6,257 nt of DNA from Deltaproteobacteria bacterium. Lineage in GTDB: Bacteria; Myxococcota_A; UBA9160; SMWR01. Positions 1 through 6,257 of the stretch are shown here, in pieces; position 1 is the stretch's first letter; the number at the start of each line of letters is the position of its first letter. The stretch covers positions 1 to 6,257 of the forward strand of contig JAJDAM010000033.1 of NCBI GenBank assembly GCA_029261905.1, in the 5' to 3' direction. Under the pieces are notes generated by a model, which made no database searches, was not told the origin of the DNA, and saw only the letters and a program-made list of their open reading frames with translations. The position numbers and the translations under genes are program-made.

Positions 1-1836
1 CCAGTTCCCCTTGAGTTTCTCGGCGAGCGGCTCGATGTGGTGGGTCCAGCTGTTGTAGCTGGCGAGACGGCGAGCCCCAGAAATCAGCACGAACGGATGC
101 GCCGGCGTGGTTTTCGCCGCAAGGACCACTTCCTCTTCGAAGGCTTCGACGAACTCGGGTGGGGCCAGATGTAGTTTTCGGTCATCCGTGCGAATGCTGC
201 TCTCGAAGAAAGACCCGAACACCAGTTCCCCGAGGTCCATCCCGGTTTCATGGCGCTGCAGTTTTCCGAGCCGCGTCTTTCCGAGCAGCAGATAGCGGTA
301 GAGCATCGACTCGCTGAAGTCGAACCCGAGCCTGTCGATCCCGCGCGAGAGCCTGTCGAGCCATGGATCGTTCAGGAACGGCACGCCCGCCGCACGAGAG
401 AGTTCTTTTATGATCTCCCATTCGCCGCGGGCCTCTCCGCGCGGCTCGATCAGCTTGGGCTTCCACTCGAGATAGGGCCGCGGCTCGAAGTTGGACGTCA
501 GGAAGTGAAGTCCGCCCTTCTCGTAGAGCGTCGCCGCCGGGAGTGCATAGTCGGCGAACGCGCACGTATCGGACGGAAAGATGTCGATACAGACGAGAAG
601 GTCGAGCCTTCGCAGTGCGGCTTCGATTTTTGGGGTGTCGGGGAAAGTAATGACGGGATTCCCGGCAATGACGACCATTGCACGAATCCGGTCGGGGTCG
701 TCGGAGAGAACATCGTCCGCGAATACGGAAGCGGGCGGACCGCCGAAGATCTGGGGGTAGTCGCCGATCCGCGAGCGTGCCGGATTTCTCCGCTTGCTGA
801 ACTGCTCGATCAACGAAGGAACGTCGAACGCGCCCGGGTTGAAGTACACCCCTCCGGGTCGATCGATGTTGCCGGTGATGGCGTTCAGGGTCATCACCGC
901 CCACTCGGTGAGCGTTGCGTTGAAGCTCGACTGCACACCGACACGTGTGGTGGCGAAGGCACCATCTGCGCGCGCGAATGCGTCGGCGGTGCGTTCGATG
1001 ACCCCCCGCGAAATTCCGGTGTGATCAGCCACCCAGTCGGTATCCACCTTGGCGGCCAGATCCATCCACGCTTCGAGGCCGGTGGCGTGCTGTGCCAAAA
1101 AGGCGCGGTCATGGAGCCCGCGATCGAGAATCCTCTGAATCATCGCGACCAACAGATACAGATCCGTCCCTGGGCGGATCGCCAGGTGCTCGTCGGCCAT
1201 TCGGACGGTCTCTGTGCGACGGGGATCAACGACGACCAGTTTGCCGCCTCGCTTGCGGATCCCGCGAAGGGCAGTGCCGATGTGCGGACGCCGCTGAAGA
1301 AGAGTCATCCCCTGCGTGACCACGGGATTCGTACCGAGCAACAGCCCGAATGATGCGCGGTCCGCATCCGGTTGCAGAATCAGGTTTTCGTTTCCCAAGA
1401 CCCGTTCGGCAACGGCCCCTCGGTCGGTGTACTCCAGCGAGAGAACGTTGAACGAGTTCGGAGATCCGAAAGCGTGGCAGAAAGTATTGGCGAGTGTGAT
1501 CGAAACACTGTCGGCGGCGTTCCCCCAATAGGTTGCGATCGAACGCGGACCGTGCTCCTTTCGAATCGCGCGGAGCTTCTCACCGATCGCGCTCGTCGCA
1601 GTACGCCAATCGGTGCGTTCGAGCCCGGCGGGCCCGCGCGCCATCGGATGCAGCAGGCGTTCGGCGTGATTCACGTAGTCGGGCACATGCATGCCTTTGA
1701 TACACGCGTACCCCTGTGTGATTGGGTGATCGGGATTCGGTCGGATGTCCGTCAGACGCCCGTCCTCTACGTCGATCTCCACACCACAGAAGGGTTCACA
1801 GGCGCCGATCTTGCAGGTCGTTCGATGGGTCGTCAT
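1..1836 (-). CDS. Molybdopterin-dependent oxidoreductase (DMSO reductase / formate dehydrogenase-like superfamily), C-terminus outside window
   Basis: The frame is open for 612 codons from ATG 1836-1834 to the window edge, so the protein is partial; family members are often 650-800 aa. Residues 1-50 form the Fe4S4 domain, with cysteines C8, C13, C17 and C45 and the ending GYACIKG. Next come superfamily hallmarks: LLLGTNP (165-171), VVVDPRRTET (201-210), a conserved RPGTD (221-225), TGNIDRPGG near 325, and AGNPVITFPDTP near 391-402. From about residue 580 (HPFVLISGARR) the molybdopterin-dinucleotide-binding C-terminal domain begins and is cut. There is no Tat or Sec signal peptide, because the cluster starts at residue 8; a cytoplasmic enzyme is inferred. 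The substrate is unknown. No Cys or selenocysteine sits at the usual molybdenum-ligand position (near 133-138), which argues against a classical formate dehydrogenase. The start is fixed by an excellent Shine-Dalgarno. It is divergent from an AraC-type regulator. Family assignment is firm; the reaction is not assignable. Confidence 0.93.
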   Translation of the reverse strand, partial: MTTHRTTCKIGACEPFCGVEIDVEDGRLTDIRPNPDHPITQGYACIKGMHVPDYVNHAERLLHPMARGPAGLERTDWRTATSAIGEKLRAIRKEHGPRSIATYWGNAADSVSITLANTFCHAFGSPNSFNVLSLEYTDRGAVAERVLGNENLILQPDADRASFGLLLGTNPVVTQGMTLLQRRPHIGTALRGIRKRGGKLVVVDPRRTETVRMADEHLAIRPGTDLYLLVAMIQRILDRGLHDRAFLAQHATGLEAWMDLAAKVDTDWVADHTGISRGVIERTADAFARADGAFATTRVGVQSSFNATLTEWAVMTLNAITGNIDRPGGVYFNPGAFDVPSLIEQFSKRRNPARSRIGDYPQIFGGPPASVFADDVLSDDPDRIRAMVVIAGNPVITFPDTPKIEAALRRLDLLVCIDIFPSDTCAFADYALPAATLYEKGGLHFLTSNFEPRPYLEWKPKLIEPRGEARGEWEIIKELSRAAGVPFLNDPWLDRLSRGIDRLGFDFSESMLYRYLLLGKTRLGKLQRHETGMDLGELVFGSFFESSIRTDDRKLHLAPPEFVEAFEEEVVLAAKTTPAHPFVLISGARRLASYNSWTHHIEPLAEKLKGNW

Positions 1837-1841
1837 CTCAA

Positions 1842-1849
1842 TCACCTCC
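1842..1849 (-). promoter_or_regulatory. Strong ribosome-binding site of the molybdopterin oxidoreductase
   Basis: On the minus strand GGAGGTGA lies 5 nt before ATG 1836. It is an eight-base complement to the 3' end of 16S rRNA. This decides the start codon and suggests efficient translation. Confidence 0.85.
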
Positions 1850-1939
1850 ACTGGGGCAAGGATGCAGCCGGGAAAGCCGCGGGTCTTGAACGATCTGGCT
1901 GCCGTCAGTCCGTTGGGCGAGAATCGCCAGCGTCTGCAA

Positions 1940-1945
1940 GAGGTG
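1940..1945 (+). promoter_or_regulatory. Ribosome-binding site of the AraC-family regulator
   Basis: GAGGTG lies 8 nt before ATG 1954. The open frame continues upstream without a stop only because it runs antisense to the GC-rich oxidoreductase gene. This Shine-Dalgarno, together with the N-terminal domain beginning shortly after it, selects 1954 as the start. Confidence 0.7.
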
Positions 1946-1953
1946 GCCCGACC

Positions 1954-2781
1954 ATGAGCGAACGTGCCGAGGACCGAAGCGGATTGGGGCCGTGGAAGGG
2001 GCGGGTATTCCTTTCGGTGGGTCGAGCCCTGTACCTGGGCCCTGCCGGCGATACGAGTCCGCACGCTCACCACGCGCTCCAAGTGGGCGTGTCGCTGGAA
2101 GCGCCGCTTCGTCTACGTCACGAAGGAGGCGAATGGCAGGAGCACGAAGGTGTGATCATTGCACCCGACGTACCCCACCAACTCGACGGTGGCTGGGGCG
2201 ACCTCGTGCTGTTCTACGTCGAGCCCGAGAGCACAGACGGCAGGCGCCTGCTCACAACGCCGGGTGAACCGATCCGGCCCGTTTCCGCTTCATCCATTGC
2301 TGCGGTGCGGGCCGTGGTTCGACGCATCGCGGGCCACCCGCCGAACCAGACGTCGTTGGGCGCGGTCGTCGCGGACCTCATGCAAAGTGTGGGATTCGCA
2401 CGCGACGCGGCAAGACCGGTCGATTCACGCGTGGAACGCGTAGTCGGTCAGCTTCGAGAAAAGCTCGGCGCGAAAGTCGAAATGGCGGAGTTGGCCCGCG
2501 GTGTAGGGCTCTCCCCGAGCCGCCTTCGCCACGTGTTCCGGCGCGAGATCGGAATGAGCGCACAAAGCTACATCGTCTGGTTGAGGATCAACGAAGCTTG
2601 TGCCGCCCTCGCTCGCGGCGCGTCACTCAGCGACGCCGCGTACCAGGTAGGGTTTTCCGATGCCGCGCACTTCACACGAACCTTTCGCCGTACCTTTGGC
2701 CTGGCACCTTCGCAGGTGGCCGGCGGGCTGACATTGATACCGACGCTTGCGGACGGCGATCCGGGCTCGCCGGTCGTGTGA
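1954..2781 (+). CDS. AraC-family transcriptional regulator with N-terminal cupin-like sensor domain
   Basis: A 275-aa DNA-binding regulator of the usual AraC/XylS length. Residues about 15-100 form a cupin-like ligand-binding domain: HAHH at 37-40, then the GEW..HEGVIIAPDVPHQL segment at 60-77, with the small turns and histidines typical of this fold. Residues about 160-256 are the double helix-turn-helix DNA-binding domain. The first helix-turn-helix lies near 176-198 (MAELARGVGLSPSRLRHVF) and the second near 224-247 (LSDAAYQVGFSDAAHF, then TRTFRRTFG). The latter closely matches the AraC signature (VGFsd..hFsr.Fkr..G..Ps). The protein ends with about 20 further residues of no recognised motif. 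The effector is unknown. It is divergent from the molybdopterin oxidoreductase (117 bp apart), so control of that gene is the likeliest job. It converges with the metal-efflux genes, making a role there less likely but not excluded. Confidence 0.93.
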   Translation: MSERAEDRSGLGPWKGRVFLSVGRALYLGPAGDTSPHAHHALQVGVSLEAPLRLRHEGGEWQEHEGVIIAPDVPHQLDGGWGDLVLFYVEPESTDGRRLLTTPGEPIRPVSASSIAAVRAVVRRIAGHPPNQTSLGAVVADLMQSVGFARDAARPVDSRVERVVGQLREKLGAKVEMAELARGVGLSPSRLRHVFRREIGMSAQSYIVWLRINEACAALARGASLSDAAYQVGFSDAAHFTRTFRRTFGLAPSQVAGGLTLIPTLADGDPGSPVV

Positions 2782-2819
2782 TGGATCACCTGCAGGACGC
2801 GACATGAATACGTCATTCC

Positions 2820-2851
2820 AATCGAACGGATCGGCCTGACGATTCGATTTT
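2820..2851. terminator. Weak inverted repeat between convergent genes, possible terminator
   Basis: AATCGAA (2820-2826) and TTCGATT (2843-2849) form a perfect 7-bp inverted repeat with a 16-nt loop. On the plus strand it runs into TTTT (2848-2851). It is the only candidate terminator in the 69-bp gap between the ends of the AraC gene and cusA. The stem is AT-rich, the loop long and the T-run short, so intrinsic termination would be weak. Rho-dependent termination or no role is equally possible. Confidence 0.25.
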
Positions 2852-5800
2852 CAAGAGTCGGATTTCGGTGTCGCTTTCGGAAGCGCGGCGCCGCGTACCA
2901 GCGCAAACATCACCGGGATGACGATGAGCGTCAGCACCGTCGCCGAGACGAGCCCCCCGACCATGGGCGCGGCGATCCGGCGCATCGTCTCCGAGCCCGT
3001 TCCGCTCCCCCACATGATCGGCAGCAGGCCCGCGATCGTGGACACGACGGTCATCATGATCGGACGCACACGCAGGCCAGCGCCCTCCCGGACTGCCTCG
3101 AGGAGGTCCTCCTTGGTGTGGAGCCGGTCCTCGCTCTGGTATCGCGACACCGCCTCTTCGAGGAAGACCAGCAGGATCACACCGAGTTCGGTCGAGACAC
3201 CTGCGAGGGCGATGAAGCCGACACCGACCGCAACGGAGAGGTCGTAGTCCAGTGCCCACAGCAGCCACACGCCACCAATGAGGCCGAACGGCAGCGCCAG
3301 CATCACGATCAAGGTGTCGGACAGCTTTCGGAAATTGAGGTAGAGGAGCAGGAAAATGAGGCCGAGAGCGATCGGTACGACCACCTGCAGCCGCTCCGCG
3401 GCGCGCTCCATGTATTCGTACTGGCCACTCCAGATCAGGCTGTAACCGGCCGGAAGTTCGAACTCGCGCGAAAGCGTCTGCTTGGCGCGGTTGACCCACG
3501 TCCCGACGTCGACGCCGTCGAGGTCGACGTAGATCCAGGCATTCAGCCGCGCGTTCTCACTCTTGATCGACGGGGGGCCTTTCCTGATTTCGAGGTCCGC
3601 GAGTTGCGACAGAGGAACCTGAGCACCCGTTGGCGTTGAAACGAGCACCCGCCGCAACATCGCCAAGTTGTCGCGGAGCTCCCGCGAGTACCGAAGGTTT
3701 ACGGGGTAGCGCTCGAGCCCCTCGACGGTGAACGTGACGTTGCGTCCACCGATCGCCGTCTGGATCACGTCTTGAACGTCACCCACGGTGAGCCCGTAGC
3801 GTGCGATCTCGCGGCGATTGATGTCGAAGTCGAGGTAGTTGCCACCGACGACCCGCTCTGCGTAGACGCTGAGTGTCCCGGGCTCGTTTTGGAGGATCGC
3901 CTCGATCTCCTGACCCAGCTCCTGCAGTGTTGCGAGATCAGGGCCAGCGACTTTGATGCCTACTGGCGTTTTGATCCCGGTCGAAAGCATGTCGATGCGC
4001 GTCTTGATTGGCATCGTCCAGGCGTTCGTCACGCCCGGCAGGCGCACAGCCTGATCGAGTTCCGCGATGAGCTTCTGGATCGTCATTCCGGGTCGCCACT
4101 GTTCGGGTGGCTTGAGGGTGATCGTGGTTTCGATCATGGAAAGCGGTGCCGGGTCCGTAGCGGTCTCGGCCCTGCCGATCTTGCCGAAGACGTGATGAAC
4201 CTCGGGGAACTGGCGGATCATGCGATCGGTTTGCTGAAGGATCTCGCGCGCCTTCGTAATCGAGATCCCCGGTAGGGTGGTCGGCATGTACAGAAGGTCG
4301 CCTTCATTGAGCGGTGGCATGAACTCCGAGCCCAACTGTCGGAGCGGTATGACCGTCACCACCAACACTGCGACCGCACTCACGAGCACGATGATTTTGT
4401 GGTGCAGCACGAAGCGAATCACTGGCGCATAGAGCCACAGCAGAAAACGGTTCAGCGGGTTGCGGTGTTCGGGAACGATTTTCCCCCGGATGAACCAGAT
4501 CATCAGCAGCGGCACCACCGTGATCGCGAGAAACGCGGACCCCGCCATCGCGTAGGTCTTCGTGAAGGCGAGCGGAGAGAACAAGCGGCCCTCTTGCGCT
4601 TGGAGACTGAACACGGGCAGAAACGAGACGGTGATGATCAGCAGCGAGAAGAAGAGCGCCGGGCCCACCTCGGTGGCAGCGTCGATCAGAATCTCGGTTC
4701 GAGGTTTCTTACCTTCGTCACGTTCCAGGTGTTTGTGGGCGTTCTCGACCATCACGACAGCGGCATCGACCATGGCGCCGATCGCGATCGCGATACCCCC
4801 CAATGACATGATGTTCGCGTTGAGGCCCTGGTGATACATGATGATGAACGAGACGAGTATTCCGAGTGGCAGCGTCAGGATCGCGACAAAAGCGCTGCGC
4901 AGGTGAACCAGGAACACCACGCATACGAGGGCAACGATCGCGACCTCTTCGAGAAGTTTCTCCTGGAGGTTGTCGACCGCGCCTTCGATCAGTTGGGAGC
5001 GATCGTAGACCGGAACGATCTCGACGCCTGGAGGCAGACCCGCCTTCAGCGTTTCGAGTTTCGCCTTTACATTCTGAAGGACTTCGAGAGCATTCTCGCC
5101 GAAGCGCATGATCACGATGCCGGATGCGACCTCGCCCTCGCCGTTCAGATCCGTCAGGCCGCGCCGCAGCTCCGGCCCGGTGTGAACGTGCGCCACGTCC
5201 TGCAGCAGGATCGGGGTTCCGCGGCCGTCGGTTCCGATGGCGATCTGCTCGAGATCCTCGATCGATTGGATGTAGCCCCGTCCCCGGACCATGAACTCCG
5301 ACTCTGCCATCTCGATCAGGCGGCCGCCGACGTCGTTGTTGCTCCGTTGTATTGCGTGGCGCACCTGCCCGAGCGGTATGCTGTAGGCGGCGAGTGCGTT
5401 GGGGTCGACCTCGACCTGGTACTGCCGCACGACGCCACCTAGCGAAGCAACCTCAGCCACACCAGCAACGGTCTGGAGTTCGTACCGGAGGTACCAGTCC
5501 TGAATCGAGCGGAGTTCAGAGAGGTCGTGCTGGTTGGTGCGATCGACGAGCGCGTACTCGAAGACCCAGCCGACTCCGGTCGCGTCGGGCCCCAAGCTCG
5601 GTGTCACGCCAGCTGGGAGGCGGCCCGAAACGAAGTTCAGATACTCGAGCACACGCGAGCGCGCCCAGTACAGATCGGTGCCATCCTCGAAGATCACGTA
5701 CACGAACGAGAACCCGAAGAACGAGTAGCCGCGCACGGTCTTCGCGAACGGGACCGCGAGCATCGACGTGGTGAGTGGGTAGGTGACCTGGTCTTCGACG

Positions 5801-5979
5801 ACTTGGGGCGCCTGACCCGGGTACTCGGTGAAGACGATCACCTGGACATCCGAGAGGTCCGGGATCGCGTCGAGTGGCATGTTGTAGATGGCGTAAAGGC
5901 CCCAGACGATGAGAACGATGGTGGCGAGCCCGACTAGCAGCGGGTTGCGTGCGGAGCCGCTGATGATCTGACGCAGCAT
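2851..5979 (-). CDS. cusA: CusA/SilA-type heavy-metal RND efflux pump, Cu(I)/Ag(I) type
   Basis: An inner-membrane proton-driven pump (1042 aa; E. coli CusA is 1047) that exports metal through a CusCBA-type tripartite channel. It shows the full RND plan: TM1 near 14-33, periplasmic porter domain to about 340, TM2-TM7 between about 343 and 546, second porter domain 547-862, and TM8-TM12 between about 864 and 1028. Family signatures include DAIPDLSDVQV (37-47), GPDATGVGW (130-138), the TM4 motif GAMVDAAVVMVENAHK (401-416) with proton-relay D405, and RIDMLSTGIK (661-670). The Cu(I)/Ag(I) methionine triad of E. coli CusA (M573, M623, M672) corresponds to M565, M615 and M664. The transmembrane pairs correspond to M391/M999, M403/M478 and M410/M493. 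This separates it from CzcA-type zinc/cobalt pumps. E. coli M271/M755 are L271/N747 here, and relay lysine K984 is I974; relay E939 is kept as E931. It is translated directly after the adaptor gene, probably coupled to it. The outer-membrane partner and regulator are outside the window. Confidence 0.95.
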   Translation of the reverse strand: MLRQIISGSARNPLLVGLATIVLIVWGLYAIYNMPLDAIPDLSDVQVIVFTEYPGQAPQVVEDQVTYPLTTSMLAVPFAKTVRGYSFFGFSFVYVIFEDGTDLYWARSRVLEYLNFVSGRLPAGVTPSLGPDATGVGWVFEYALVDRTNQHDLSELRSIQDWYLRYELQTVAGVAEVASLGGVVRQYQVEVDPNALAAYSIPLGQVRHAIQRSNNDVGGRLIEMAESEFMVRGRGYIQSIEDLEQIAIGTDGRGTPILLQDVAHVHTGPELRRGLTDLNGEGEVASGIVIMRFGENALEVLQNVKAKLETLKAGLPPGVEIVPVYDRSQLIEGAVDNLQEKLLEEVAIVALVCVVFLVHLRSAFVAILTLPLGILVSFIIMYHQGLNANIMSLGGIAIAIGAMVDAAVVMVENAHKHLERDEGKKPRTEILIDAATEVGPALFFSLLIITVSFLPVFSLQAQEGRLFSPLAFTKTYAMAGSAFLAITVVPLLMIWFIRGKIVPEHRNPLNRFLLWLYAPVIRFVLHHKIIVLVSAVAVLVVTVIPLRQLGSEFMPPLNEGDLLYMPTTLPGISITKAREILQQTDRMIRQFPEVHHVFGKIGRAETATDPAPLSMIETTITLKPPEQWRPGMTIQKLIAELDQAVRLPGVTNAWTMPIKTRIDMLSTGIKTPVGIKVAGPDLATLQELGQEIEAILQNEPGTLSVYAERVVGGNYLDFDINRREIARYGLTVGDVQDVIQTAIGGRNVTFTVEGLERYPVNLRYSRELRDNLAMLRRVLVSTPTGAQVPLSQLADLEIRKGPPSIKSENARLNAWIYVDLDGVDVGTWVNRAKQTLSREFELPAGYSLIWSGQYEYMERAAERLQVVVPIALGLIFLLLYLNFRKLSDTLIVMLALPFGLIGGVWLLWALDYDLSVAVGVGFIALAGVSTELGVILLVFLEEAVSRYQSEDRLHTKEDLLEAVREGAGLRVRPIMMTVVSTIAGLLPIMWGSGTGSETMRRIAAPMVGGLVSATVLTLIVIPVMFALVRGAALPKATPKSDS

Positions 5980-5982
5980 CGG

Positions 5983-5990
5983 CTACTCCT
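5983..5990 (-). promoter_or_regulatory. cusA ribosome-binding site overlapping the cusB stop codon
   Basis: On the minus strand AGGAGTAG precedes ATG 5979. The AGGAG core (5986-5990) is 6 nt from the start, and the adjoining TAG (5985-5983) is the stop of the upstream adaptor. Only 3 nt separate stop and start, so the two genes are cotranscribed and probably translationally coupled. This fixes the cusA start. Confidence 0.8.
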
Positions 5991-6257
5991 GCCTGTGCTC
6001 TTCGTGTGTTGGTGGTGTCGGCGTCTGTACTTCCATCGTGTGGCCCGCGTGCGCATCGACCGGATCCGGTGTCGCGTCGGACGGCATCGGCATGGGATGC
6101 TCCTCGTCGTCCGCATCCGCAGCGGGCTTGGCCGAGATCATCTTGTTCACGGCCTCCTGGAGCTTGCTCTCGCTGTCGATCAAGAACTGGCCGGAGGTGA
6201 CGACCTGGTCGCCCTCGTCGAGCCCGTCGGTTACCTCGATCCAACCTTCGCCCGAGT
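5983..6257 (-). CDS. cusB: C-terminal 90 residues of a CusB-type RND periplasmic adaptor (membrane-fusion protein), N-terminus outside window
   Basis: The last 90 codons of a gene entering from the right edge, ending in TAG 5985-5983. The first about 26 residues (GWIEVTDGLDEGDQVVTSGQFLIDSES) match the closing membrane-proximal domain of RND adaptors, where the pattern 'V..GL..Gd.VV..G.FLiDSEs.L' is typical of CusB-like proteins. An amphipathic stretch follows (KLQEAVNKMI), then about 50 residues of low-complexity acidic and proline-rich tail. This tail contains five His (fragment residues 53, 69, 72, 84, 87) and three Met (55, 57, 74). The adaptor links the inner-membrane pump to the outer-membrane channel and, in E. 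coli CusB, also binds Cu(I)/Ag(I) and hands it to CusA. Position directly before cusA, 3 nt apart, supports the call. The main body of the protein cannot be seen, so the exact subfamily is inferred from the partner. Confidence 0.85.
   Translation of the reverse strand, partial: SGEGWIEVTDGLDEGDQVVTSGQFLIDSESKLQEAVNKMISAKPAADADDEEHPMPMPSDATPDPVDAHAGHTMEVQTPTPPTHEEHRQE

Larger units (their letters stand above)
1837..1953. promoter_or_regulatory. Divergent intergenic control region between oxidoreductase and AraC gene
   Basis: These 117 bp separate two genes transcribed away from each other and must hold the start signals for both unless transcripts begin inside the opposite gene. I see no convincing sigma-70 -35/-10 pair on either strand. 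TTGAAC at 1886-1891 resembles a -35 box, but the sequence 17 nt downstream (TCCGTT) is a poor -10. A short perfect inverted repeat, GGCGA-GAA-TCGCC (1916-1928), lies just before the AraC ribosome-binding site and could be an mRNA hairpin or half of an operator. No repeated AraC-type half-sites are obvious. The regulatory role is inferred from layout. Confidence 0.5.

Noticed and set aside
248..904. Minus-strand frame of 218 codons within the oxidoreductase
   Set aside because: Arg-rich shadow in another frame of the same strand; the real frame with the molybdopterin motifs is continuous across this stretch.
250..1353. Long plus-strand open frame of 367 codons
   Set aside because: It lies fully antisense to the oxidoreductase, whose minus-strand frame carries clear family motifs throughout. 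The plus-strand translation has no recognisable domain and reflects the lack of stops in GC-rich DNA.
1372..1953. Upstream extension of the AraC-regulator frame to an ATG at 1372
   Set aside because: The added 194 residues are antisense to the oxidoreductase and resemble no domain. A good ribosome-binding site marks ATG 1954, and the 275-aa product has normal family length.
2813..3499. Minus-strand 228-codon frame over the 3' part of cusA
   Set aside because: Out-of-frame shadow with Arg/Gly/Pro-rich composition; cusA is intact here in its own frame through TM12.
3496..3520. Perfect 8-bp inverted repeat ACGTCGAC / GTCGACGT with 9-nt loop inside cusA
   Set aside because: It arises from repeated Val-Asp codons (GTCGAC) in the VDLDGVDV segment; coding constraint explains it and it is deep inside a gene.
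4399..4806. Plus-strand frames antisense to cusA (also 3772-4275 and 4831-5442)
   Set aside because: They mirror conserved cusA membrane and porter segments and have no family resemblance of their own.
2851..5979. CzcA-type (Zn/Co/Cd) identity for the RND pump
   Set aside because: The Cu(I)/Ag(I)-type methionine triad and membrane Met pairs are present, and the overall sequence follows E. coli CusA closely, including the RIDMLSTGIK segment.
5516..6244. Minus-strand 242-codon frame crossing the cusB/cusA junction
   Set aside because: It overlaps both well-supported genes in another frame and shows only low-complexity Arg-rich translation.

Overview
This is a GC-rich bacterial window with the strong G/C third-position bias of a high-GC Gram-negative. 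A three-part RND metal exporter needs an outer membrane, which supports a proteobacterial or similar diderm host. I cannot place it more precisely. The window is densely coding and contains four genes, two of them cut by its edges. I see no RNA genes, insertion sequences, CRISPR arrays, phage genes or attachment sites.

Left part (1-1836, minus strand): most of a cytoplasmic molybdopterin oxidoreductase of the DMSO-reductase/formate-dehydrogenase superfamily. Its C-terminus lies beyond base 1. The reading frame is open from the start codon to the window edge. A 117-bp intergenic gap (1837-1953) separates it from a divergently transcribed AraC-family regulator (1954-2781, plus strand). This is the classic layout of a local regulator controlling its neighbour from a shared control region, so the regulator most likely acts on the oxidoreductase.

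Right part (2851-6257, minus strand): two genes of a heavy-metal exporter operon. A CusA/SilA-type RND pump (1042 aa) is preceded by the last 90 residues of its membrane-fusion partner, CusB-type. The two genes are 3 nt apart and the cusB stop codon lies inside the cusA ribosome-binding region. The pump keeps the three-methionine Cu(I)/Ag(I) site and the three transmembrane methionine pairs known from E. coli CusA, so copper/silver export is much more likely than zinc/cobalt/cadmium export. It departs from E. coli CusA at the fourth methionine pair and at the proton-relay lysine. The adaptor ends in a His/Met-rich tail that may bind metal. The AraC gene and cusA converge on a 69-bp gap (2782-2850) with a weak inverted repeat, so the two halves of the window look like separate transcription units.

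Nothing here amounts to a clearly new system. The least characterised item is the oxidoreductase/AraC pair. The most testable observations are the altered metal-relay residues of the pump and the adaptor tail. Comparisons with E. coli CusA rest on remembered sequence and published residue numbers, not on an alignment run here.
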